The translations under genes were made by a program, and so were the position numbers. Of a DNA stretch of 64,000 nucleotides, positions 57,263-64,000 are shown one piece after another. Location: positions 17,510 to 81,509 of the forward strand of contig NZ_KB904186.1 in NCBI RefSeq assembly GCF_000380025.1. Direction: 5' to 3'. How positions within the stretch are numbered: position 1 is the stretch's first letter; the number at the start of each line of letters is the position of its first letter. The stretch comes from Streptococcus entericus DSM 14446. GTDB taxonomy: Bacteria; Bacillota; Bacilli; Lactobacillales; Streptococcaceae. The notes under the pieces are model-generated. The model was not told the DNA's origin. It was given only the letters and a program-made list of their open reading frames with translations, and made no database searches.

Positions 57263-57329
57263 AAGAATTCCTTTCTAACGATGCTACTGATTCAAGATGA
57301 CTGACGATTTTGCCAGCCATCTCATCACT

Positions 57330-58406
57330 CTACTTCAACTCAAATACGAGCTCGTCCGTTTTTCTCACCAAACCACGCTCGTGAAGGGTCTCAGCGATTT
57401 GAACGGAATTCCAAGCAGCCCCTTTGAGGAGGTTGTCAGATACCACCCACATGTGAATCCCATTTTCCTTGTCCAAATCCTTACGAATACGACCAACAAA
57501 GGTATCACGGCTACCGACCGCATTGATGGCTTGTGGGTAGATTTGGTTGGCAATGTCATCTTCTAAAACAGCACCTGGGAAGCTTGCAATCGCTGCTTTC
57601 ACCGCTTCAATGTCTGCGACTTCCTTGGTTTCGATGTAGACAGACTCAGAGTGGGCAGAGAGAACTGGAATCCGCACGCAGGTCGCAGAAACAGCAATGC
57701 TGTCGTCTTCCATGATTTTCTTGGTTTCCTTGGTCATCTTCATCTCTTCGTAGGTGTAGGCATTGTCCGTGAAGAGGTCGATTTGCGGTAGTGCATTAAA
57801 GCCGATAGGATAGTGCTTCTTATCGCCACCTGAAGGAAGGATGTTGGCTTCTACCTCTGTTGGTGCCACGCCGTCATTCAACACCGCACGCAACTGCGCC
57901 TGTGTTTCCAAGATAGCTCCCATACCTGCCCCAGAGACAGCTTGGTAGGTTGAGACGATGATGCGTTCCAAGCCCCACTGCTGACGGACAGGCTCCAGTG
58001 CCACCATCATCTGAATGGTAGAACAGTTTGGACAAGCGATAATGCCTTTGTGGTCATCCATGGCATGGGCATTGACCTCTGGAACAACCAAAGGCACATC
58101 TGGATTCATACGGAAGTAAGAGGTGTTGTCCACCACCACAGCACCTGCTTTCACCGCATAAGGTGCAAACTTAGCCGATGTCGACCCACCAGCTGAAAAG
58201 AGGGCAATGTCAACGCCTTCAAAACTATCCTCGGTTGTCAACTCAATGGTAACATCTTGTCCCTTATAGGTCAAAGTCTTACCAGCAGAACGAGCTGACG
58301 ACAGCAACTTAATTTGGTCAATCGGAAGCGTGCTCTCCTCCAACATCTTAATCATCTGTGTCCCAACGGCGCCTGTCGCACCAACAACGGCAACTGTATA
58401 GCCCAT
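57330..58406 (-). CDS. asd: aspartate-semialdehyde dehydrogenase
   Basis: A 358-residue enzyme with NADP site [16 protein letters not shown], catalytic cysteine in [14 protein letters not shown] (about 130) and active-site [14 protein letters not shown]. It makes aspartate semialdehyde for lysine, threonine and methionine. The asd-dapA pair is a common streptococcal arrangement. Confidence 0.97.
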   Translation of the reverse strand: MGYTVAVVGATGAVGTQMIKMLEESTLPIDQIKLLSSARSAGKTLTYKGQDVTIELTTEDSFEGVDIALFSAGGSTSAKFAPYAVKAGAVVVDNTSYFRMNPDVPLVVPEVNAHAMDDHKGIIACPNCSTIQMMVALEPVRQQWGLERIIVSTYQAVSGAGMGAILETQAQLRAVLNDGVAPTEVEANILPSGGDKKHYPIGFNALPQIDLFTDNAYTYEEMKMTKETKKIMEDDSIAVSATCVRIPVLSAHSESVYIETKEVADIEAVKAAIASFPGAVLEDDIANQIYPQAINAVGSRDTFVGRIRKDLDKENGIHMWVVSDNLLKGAAWNSVQIAETLHERGLVRKTDELVFELK

Positions 58407-58499
58407 GTCTTTACCTCTTTTTTCTACAGGTTAGTAAAAATTTTATCTGTTATCTTTTTTAGATAATTTTATTTCCAGCAGTCTTTGCTGATACGCCTA

Positions 58500-58528
58500 A
58501 TTATACTATTTTTCTTTGACAATGAAAA
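58500..58528 (-). promoter_or_regulatory. asd promoter
   Basis: TATAAT (58500-58505) with TTTTCA 17 bp upstream on the minus strand. A hairpin TTATCT/AGATAA lies in the leader. Confidence 0.55.
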
Positions 58529-58598
58529 GAGATTATTTTTGCAAATCACTCAATTATTCAGTTTTTGCTAATTTTCTGAAAAAAAATTAAATAATCTC

Positions 58599-58627
58599 TT
58601 GCAGAATATAAAAAATTGTGCGATAAT
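58599..58627 (+). promoter_or_regulatory. promoter of the surface protease
   Basis: TTGCAG, 17 bp, then extended TGC-GATAAT (-10 at 58622-58627) on the plus strand, in a very AT-rich region. Confidence 0.5.
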
Positions 58628-58683
58628 TCATCTTACCTGACTTTTAGATTTTTTTCAGGAAATTATGTTTAGGAGGTTTGATG

Positions 58684-61600
58684 ATGAGTCGTCAAATGAC
58701 ATCAAAAGTTAGGCTATTAGGCCCTACCTTGCTCACTGCCTTGGTAGCCTTTAGTCTAAATAGCTACTCAGTAGCTGCTAATGATGATGTGACTACTGCT
58801 TCTACTAGCCCAGCCATCACAGCTGTTTCTGACAGCACTACAGCTGAAACGGCTACCAGCTCTGCGATTTCACCAGAGCCACAAGCAAGCACCACGTCAT
58901 CAGAGAGCAATCAACCAAACTTTGCTCTTGCTGAGCCTTACGCTAAAACAGAAGCCGAGACCCTATCTGTTGAGAGCAATGCTATTATCAATATCCAGCC
59001 TGTCTGGGAAGAAAACATCAAGGGGCAAGGCATGGTCGTTGCTGTTATCGACTCAGGGCTTGACGTTGAGCACGATGCCTTGACCCTTAGCGATATTTCC
59101 ACTGCTAAATTCAAGAGCGAAGAGGAAATGGAGGCCAAGAAAGCTGAAGCTGGTATCAACTACGGTCAATGGTATAACGACAAGGTTGTTTTTGGCTACA
59201 ACTATACTGACAGCAATACCGAACTAAAAGAAAGCGATGTGCGTTCTCACGGTATGCACGTTTCTGGTATCTCAGTGGGTAATCCGACTCAAACGGACAG
59301 CAGTGGCACACGCATCGTTGGGGTTGCTCCAGAAGCCCAGTTGATGTTTATGCGGGTCTTTTCTGATACTCGTGGTGGTGGTACGGCTCCGTTTCTCTAC
59401 GCTCGTGCTATCGAAGATGCCGTTAAACTCGGTGCTGACTCAATCAACCTCAGTCTGGGGTCACCAAACGGCTCCCTGATTGATGTTGGCGACCACATCA
59501 CGCGTGCCATTGACGATGCTCGTAAAAAAGGGGTTACCGTTGTCATTGCAGCAGGTAACGATACGGTATTTGGTGACGGCAAATCCTTGCCTTACGCCGA
59601 TAACCCTGACTATGCTGTTGTTGCAACACCAGCCACAGCCCGCGATGGCATCGCGGTCGCTTCTTATAACAACACCCACCTCACTCGTGAAGTTGCCACC
59701 ATTCTCGGTATGGAAGATAATACTGAGCTCAACTTTGGTAAGGTCAACTTTACCAAGGGGTCAAACAGTAAAAAAGAGTTCGCTGAAAATGTAGCCTATG
59801 ACTACCTCTATGTTGGACTAGGTAAAACCGAAGACTTTGAAGGACAAGACTTGGCTGGCAAAATCGCCCTCATCAAACGTGGTGAAATCAGCTTTGCTGA
59901 CAAGGTAGCTAATGCTAAAAAAGCTGGAGCTATCGGTGCTGTGGTCTTCAACAACGTGACCCAAACACTGGACTTCACCATGAACATCCCTGGACCTGAA
60001 ACAGCGCTTTACCCATCAATTTTTATCCCTATCCAATTCGGTGAAGAGTTAGCTAAAGAGTCAGGCACAGGCAAGTACAAGTTCCAGTTCAACAAAGCCT
60101 ACGAAACGGTGGTCAATCCCGAAGCTGGAAAAATGTCTGACTTTACCAGCTGGGGTTTGTCTGCTGATGGTGAATTAAAACCTGATGTCTCTGCACCAGG
60201 TGGAGCGATTTACTCTGCCATTAACAACAATGGGTATGCAAGCATGGACGGTACCAGCATGGCATCGCCACATATCGCTGGTGTTGTTGTCCTCATGAAA
60301 CAAGCTCTGCAGGAAAAATACCCTGATTTAAGCCCTGAAGAGCTGCAAATTCGTATCAAACAGCTTTTGATGAGCACTGCTCTGCCACACTTTAACACTG
60401 ACACTCAGGCCTATACTTCTCCTCGTCAACAAGGCGCTGGTATCGCAGATACCCACAAGGCGATTCACTCTGACCTTTACTTGACAGGCGAGGATGACCT
60501 GACCAGCATCGTTCTGGGGAATGTTGATGAGAGCTTTACCTTTAACGTGCGTCTCTATAACACCTCAAACAGCGATAAGACCCTCAACTACATCACTCAC
60601 CTGAATACTGATCAGATTGTTGACGGTCGCGTCACCCTCAAACCACGTGAACTGAACCAAACAACTGGGACGGTCACAGTAGCTGCCAACAGCAGTGTCT
60701 TGATTCCGATTACTGTGGACAGCTCAGACTTTACAGAAGAGCTCAGCAAACTCATGGTCAATGGTTATTTCCTTGAGGGCTTTGTGCGCTTTGTCAACCC
60801 TGTTGACGGTGGGGATGAGGTTAGCATTCCTTTTGTTGGTTTCAAGGGAGCATTTGAAAACCTAGCTGTTATCGAAAAACCAATCGGTGAATTTGACTTT
60901 AACAACGGTGACCTGCCGTTCTACTACCCTGAACGCAAAGAAGGCTCAAAAATAGACGAGCTGAATTTCACTGAAAGCGAAGAGTACACCACACTCTTGA
61001 CATCAGAATCTGAATGGGACCACAATAAGGGTGTCTACACGCCAGAAACCCCGATTATTGCTGGAACTTACCTAGATAATGACGGCAAGTATATCCTCTA
61101 CCGTGATGAAACAGGTAAACCCTACTACATTATTTCACCAAACGGTGATAATAACCGTGATGCTGTCATGCTACGTGCTGTCATGCTACGGAACTTTACA
61201 GATGTTACTGCAGCTGTTTATCGCGACGAAGACATCGACCGTACTAATCCTGTTTGGGTCAGCGAGAATAGCCTGGCAGGAACTAAAAACTACTACGGTG
61301 GCAAACCTGCCAACTCCAAATCAACTATTCTTGATAACACGCTTTGGGCTGGTAAAGACAATAACGGCAAGGTACTTCCAGATGGTAAATATGTCTACGT
61401 CGTAACTTATCGTCCAACCGTTCCTGGAGCAAAATCTCAGGAAATGAGCTTTAACATCTTGATTGATACCTCACGCCCTGCCATTACCACTGCTTCAATC
61501 TACGATGAAGACGCGCGTACTTTCAAACCACGTCCAGGTATTGCATGGGGAGCAACCGAGATTTATCGTGAAACCCTCTACTATAATGTCAATGCCGAGG

Positions 61601-63579
61601 ATTACAAGGAAGTCCTCGAAAATGGTCGTGAAGTAACGCGGTCAAACACCGTCCGTATCTACATCAAGCCAGATGAAAACGGCATTTACACCCTACCGAC
61701 ACACGACATCAACGGAAAAGAACTCCGTATCACTGATTTCTGGTACCGTATCGAAAACCGCGCAGGAAACTCTTGGGCGGCTGTCCTACCAGAGATTGTC
61801 CAAGGTGGAACAGAAAGCGGATTAGTCCGTCTGGGTATCTCAAATCCAGAAACACAGCAATTGATTGAAGCAGATTTCCGCTACATTATCCGTGATTCAG
61901 AAGGCAACGATGTTACTGCTGAAACAACCTCTGTCAACCCTGCCGAACCTTTCCACAGCCTCCCATTTGGAGACTACACTGTTGAATTGATTCTTCACGA
62001 TGAAGATGAAGCCTACTTGATTGATGAGCGCATCAAATCCTTCACCGTTGATGAAGAACATTCATTGGTTGGTGTCTACTTCAAAGCAACACCACTGTCT
62101 CGCACAAGTTTCGCAGTGGACTTTGACACCATTCCACCAGTAGGGACTAAAGTTTACCTCGTTGACAGCAAGGGCAAACGCACCGAGCTCCCTCAAGGCC
62201 GTTACACCAAGGACATTTTTGAGAAGAAAATCGTCTCTGGCGACTACACCATTAGCATCGAGTTACCAGCAGGCTACCAAGCTGTCGACCTCTCAAGTGG
62301 TGAGCCTATCGTTATTGAGAACCTCACCTACACTATCGCAGGTAATAAGCTAACCGTTAAAAACTTATCACTCCAAGCTAAAGGTAATTTGGAAAATGGC
62401 GGAGCAGCAGAAACTGCTGACGACTTGCCTGCCTTTGACCTCAATGCTGACCTAGATAATGATGGTTTCTCTAACCAAGAGGAACTGACTCTGGGAACAG
62501 ATCCTGCCGATGCTACATCTTATCCTCAAACAGCCAAAGGTGACCAAGAAAATGGAGGAGCAGCAGAAACTGCTGACGACTTACCAGCCTTTGACCTCAA
62601 TGCTGACCATGACGGTGATGGCTTTACTACTGCTGAGGAAATGGCAGCAGGCACCGATCCGTTCCACGCAGGTACTTACCCACAAACCTCAACTGGTGAC
62701 AATGCCAACAACGGTTATCCAAATCTTAACGACGATAAACCAGTCTTTGATTTAGAAGCTGACTATGATGGGGATGGCTTCACAAACCGCCAAGAACTGG
62801 ATGCTAACACTAATCCATTGGATAAGAACAGTTTCCCTACCCCAACTGTTCCAGCTCCAGCACCACTACCTGTGCCTCAACCACAGCCAGTTCCGACACA
62901 ACCAGATCCTAAACCACAAACACAGCAGCCTGAAACACTTGACAATCAGACCAACACTCCTCGAGAGCTTGTTGATCCAAAAACAGGCGTTCGTGTTAAA
63001 CTGGCAGCCAATGAAGATAGCAATATTGTTCGGTTGCGAATTGTTCACAAAGAAACACTGGATGCTACAACACCTCTTGTTCTAAAAGAGACTGACTACG
63101 ATCTATTTGATATTGAACTCATCGACAAAGCCGGTCGTGTCATTAAATCCAACTACCCTGCTGAAGTGACGTTACCTGTTGATAGCGGTAAGAGCGTCGA
63201 GCATGTCATTTACCTATATAACGGTAAGGTGACTACACTGCCATTCCGTATAGAAAATAGGTCTGACGCTTCTGAACAAATGAGACAAGTTGCAATCTTT
63301 ATCGCACCGCATTTCAGCGAGTACGGCATCATCTATAAAGCCACAACAGCTCTTGCACCAACTGTTCAACCAGTAACAAGCCAGAAAGAGGAACCTACTC
63401 CTACTGAGCCGCCAAGCAATTCAGCTGTAACGCCTCTGGCAGCAACAGCTGCTTCTCCTATGACTGGCAAGAATACCCTACCAGCTACTGGTGAAACTGA
63501 TTCATCGCTGCATTTACTTGGCTTTACGCTTAGCCTGACAAGCTTGTTTACTCTTATTTATAAACGTCGTCAAAACTAG
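58684..63579 (+). CDS. LPXTG-anchored C5a-peptidase-type subtilisin-like protease
   Basis: A 1631-residue wall-anchored S8 protease. Signal peptide 1-32, Ser/Thr-rich propeptide to about 95, then the catalytic domain with Asp123 (VIDSGLDVEH), His189 (RSHGMHVSG), oxyanion Asn292 and Ser525 (DGTSMASPH). A PA domain is inserted at about 340-475. Fn3-like domains follow as in streptococcal C5a peptidase and PrtS-type proteases. Residues about 1237-1390 hold three DxDxDG calcium-binding (thrombospondin type 3-like) repeats, then a Pro-rich linker and LPATGE sorting signal with RRQN tail. The ATG at 58684 is seven bases after AGGAGG; 58681 is an alternative. Cleavage of C5a is inferred only from domain similarity. 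Confidence 0.93.
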   Translation: MSRQMTSKVRLLGPTLLTALVAFSLNSYSVAANDDVTTASTSPAITAVSDSTTAETATSSAISPEPQASTTSSESNQPNFALAEPYAKTEAETLSVESNAIINIQPVWEENIKGQGMVVAVIDSGLDVEHDALTLSDISTAKFKSEEEMEAKKAEAGINYGQWYNDKVVFGYNYTDSNTELKESDVRSHGMHVSGISVGNPTQTDSSGTRIVGVAPEAQLMFMRVFSDTRGGGTAPFLYARAIEDAVKLGADSINLSLGSPNGSLIDVGDHITRAIDDARKKGVTVVIAAGNDTVFGDGKSLPYADNPDYAVVATPATARDGIAVASYNNTHLTREVATILGMEDNTELNFGKVNFTKGSNSKKEFAENVAYDYLYVGLGKTEDFEGQDLAGKIALIKRGEISFADKVANAKKAGAIGAVVFNNVTQTLDFTMNIPGPETALYPSIFIPIQFGEELAKESGTGKYKFQFNKAYETVVNPEAGKMSDFTSWGLSADGELKPDVSAPGGAIYSAINNNGYASMDGTSMASPHIAGVVVLMKQALQEKYPDLSPEELQIRIKQLLMSTALPHFNTDTQAYTSPRQQGAGIADTHKAIHSDLYLTGEDDLTSIVLGNVDESFTFNVRLYNTSNSDKTLNYITHLNTDQIVDGRVTLKPRELNQTTGTVTVAANSSVLIPITVDSSDFTEELSKLMVNGYFLEGFVRFVNPVDGGDEVSIPFVGFKGAFENLAVIEKPIGEFDFNNGDLPFYYPERKEGSKIDELNFTESEEYTTLLTSESEWDHNKGVYTPETPIIAGTYLDNDGKYILYRDETGKPYYIISPNGDNNRDAVMLRAVMLRNFTDVTAAVYRDEDIDRTNPVWVSENSLAGTKNYYGGKPANSKSTILDNTLWAGKDNNGKVLPDGKYVYVVTYRPTVPGAKSQEMSFNILIDTSRPAITTASIYDEDARTFKPRPGIAWGATEIYRETLYYNVNAEDYKEVLENGREVTRSNTVRIYIKPDENGIYTLPTHDINGKELRITDFWYRIENRAGNSWAAVLPEIVQGGTESGLVRLGISNPETQQLIEADFRYIIRDSEGNDVTAETTSVNPAEPFHSLPFGDYTVELILHDEDEAYLIDERIKSFTVDEEHSLVGVYFKATPLSRTSFAVDFDTIPPVGTKVYLVDSKGKRTELPQGRYTKDIFEKKIVSGDYTISIELPAGYQAVDLSSGEPIVIENLTYTIAGNKLTVKNLSLQAKGNLENGGAAETADDLPAFDLNADLDNDGFSNQEELTLGTDPADATSYPQTAKGDQENGGAAETADDLPAFDLNADHDGDGFTTAEEMAAGTDPFHAGTYPQTSTGDNANNGYPNLNDDKPVFDLEADYDGDGFTNRQELDANTNPLDKNSFPTPTVPAPAPLPVPQPQPVPTQPDPKPQTQQPETLDNQTNTPRELVDPKTGVRVKLAANEDSNIVRLRIVHKETLDATTPLVLKETDYDLFDIELIDKAGRVIKSNYPAEVTLPVDSGKSVEHVIYLYNGKVTTLPFRIENRSDASEQMRQVAIFIAPHFSEYGIIYKATTALAPTVQPVTSQKEEPTPTEPPSNSAVTPLAATAASPMTGKNTLPATGETDSSLHLLGFTLSLTSLFTLIYKRRQN
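61162..61191 (+). repeat. 15-bp tandem duplication in the protease gene
   Basis: GCTGTCATGCTACG(T/G) occurs twice in immediate succession, giving AVMLRAVMLR at about residue 828. It is in frame and looks like a recent slippage insertion of five residues in an Fn3-like domain. Confidence 0.75.
62392..62838 (+). repeat. three 52-codon calcium-binding repeats in the protease
   Basis: Units starting at 62392 and 62548 are nearly identical at DNA level over about 60 bases, and a third diverged unit follows. Each encodes an acidic stretch and D-x-D-x-D-G-F with EE/QEL and a TDP/TNP motif, like thrombospondin type 3 repeats. Confidence 0.85.
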
Positions 63580-63634
63580 GATTACTATCAAGTAAAAACA
63601 CTTCCTAGCAACCTTGTCAATGACTTTATAAAAT

Positions 63635-63726
63635 ACAATACCCCCGCTTGCTGAACGGCACCTCAAACATTAGACAGAAAAAATCTAATTTGGGAGTGCC
63701 GTTCATTGTCTAGTCGGGGGTATTGT
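63635..63726. mobile_element. inverted-repeat island with IS3-like ends downstream of the protease
   Basis: A 12-bp outer stem ACAATACCCCCG/CGGGGGTATTGT encloses a 54-bp inner element (63652-63705). The latter begins TGAACGGCAC and ends GTGCCGTTCA, with near-perfect inverted continuation through TTAGA/TCTAA. The TGAAC...GTTCA ends resemble terminal repeats of IS3-family elements abutted tail to tail, without any transposase. It may be a miniature element or IS remnant that landed in a stem-loop; the exact family is not certain. Confidence 0.5.
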
Positions 63727-63750
63727 TGTGTCAACAAAAACATACTAAGA

Positions 63751-63798
63751 TTAGTAGTGAGGAAATCTCCGACGGGAGAGAGTACTCACTACTTTTTT
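63751..63798 (+). terminator. terminator with stacked hairpin
   Basis: Outer stem AGTAGTGAG/CTCACTACT, inner stem TCTCC-GACG-GGAGA, followed by TTTTTT. It probably ends the protease transcript. Confidence 0.8.
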
Positions 63799-63820
63799 CA
63801 TTCTCAAGATGATAAAGTAG

Positions 63821-63958
63821 AGGTGTCTTGTTAAGTCGTGGGGCTTTTTGACGCTAGACGTCGCAACAAAAACTGGCAAGACACCTGTTTTAGAAAGAAT
63901 GTTATCAAAGTATGTGGGACGCTAGACGTCGAGTATTGAAAATGACATCTCTAAAACA
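63821..63958 (+). ncRNA. tandem structured RNA element with two identical CTAGA loops
   Basis: Two consecutive long hairpin domains precede the gene at the right edge. Domain 1 is closed by AGGTGTCTTG/CAAGACACCT (63821-63830, 63877-63886). Domain 2 is closed by TGTTTTAGA/TCTAAAACA (63886-63894, 63950-63958). Each has the identical apical stem-loop GACG-CTAGA-CGTC (63850-63862 and 63918-63930). The CUAG in the loops is self-complementary, so the two tips could kiss. No known riboswitch class is recognised. Confidence 0.55.
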
Positions 63959-63988
63959 AGGAATCATTCAAGACAAAGAGGTAGTATC

Positions 63989-64000
63989 ATGCGTGCAGTT
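63989..64000 (+). CDS. start of a gene leaving the window (first four codons)
   Basis: ATG at 63989 follows AGAGG at seven bases and encodes MRAV before the window ends. It would be the gene controlled by the tandem structured leader. Product unknown. Confidence 0.5.

Noticed and set aside
63886..63960. GTTTTAGA/TCTAAAAC arms resembling a Cas9 repeat and tracrRNA anti-repeat
   Set aside because: No cas gene, no repeat array and no spacer pattern nearby; the pair is the closing stem of a local hairpin.

Overview
The window is chromosomal DNA of a low-GC Gram-positive coccus, almost certainly a Streptococcus. The evidence is two LPXTG surface proteins (one a C5a-peptidase-type subtilase), AdcA with its AdcR boxes, a CtsR-controlled clpP, a fused FolB-FolK, a fumarate-type PyrD, an SMK-type leader on metK and a manganese riboswitch on a calcium ATPase. 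I do not assign a species. Nearly all genes lie on the minus strand; the exceptions are a LURP-one-like protein, an ABC exporter with its leader, the surface protease and a gene just beginning at the right edge.

Layout. 1-3.8 kb: acyl-CoA dehydrogenase, 3-hydroxyacyl-CoA dehydrogenase, thiolase and an OFA-type transporter, with a promoter and cre-like palindrome. 4-11.2 kb: a NUDIX gene cut short by an in-frame stop, dgkA, ybeY, an RsgA paralogue, a heterodimeric drug exporter behind a leader-peptide attenuator, and phoH. 11.6-16.8 kb: clpP, upp, a small LPXTG protein, adcA and a LURP-one-like gene. 16.8-25.9 kb: the pyrimidine operon pyrF-E-B-C-D-carA-carB behind a PyrR-type attenuator; its CarA has lost the glutaminase catalytic residues. 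25.9-35.8 kb: ftsEX, prfB with programmed frameshift, queG, a nuclease-fold protein, the Mn-riboswitch calcium ATPase, a DUF1934 protein and metK. 35.9-39.6 kb: folE-folBK, and folP with a DASS-type anion transporter. 39.7-46.9 kb: yozE, msrA, cytoplasmic amylase, an ABC exporter with leader ORF and long palindrome, cvfB, frr and pyrH. 47-58.4 kb: YeiH-like protein, tRNA-Arg, a TIM-barrel protein, a catalytically dead SipA-like signal peptidase homologue, rodA/ftsW, a GNAT, an OpuC-type osmolyte transporter, a MarR/oxidoreductase pair, dapA and asd. 58.7-64 kb: the surface protease, then a complex non-coding stretch with an IS-end-like inverted repeat, a terminator and a tandem structured RNA ahead of a gene that leaves the window.

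The strongest unexplained signal is an 11-base word, AATAGCAGAGC, present 15 times exactly between 10.2 and 45.5 kb. It occurs in both orientations, in genes and between them, and in several reading frames; once it forms an inverted pair inside carB. Other points of interest are the dead CarA glutaminase, the Asp/Gly-substituted signal peptidase homologue, the two exporters with 23-codon leaders, and the tandem RNA with identical CUAGA loops at the right edge.
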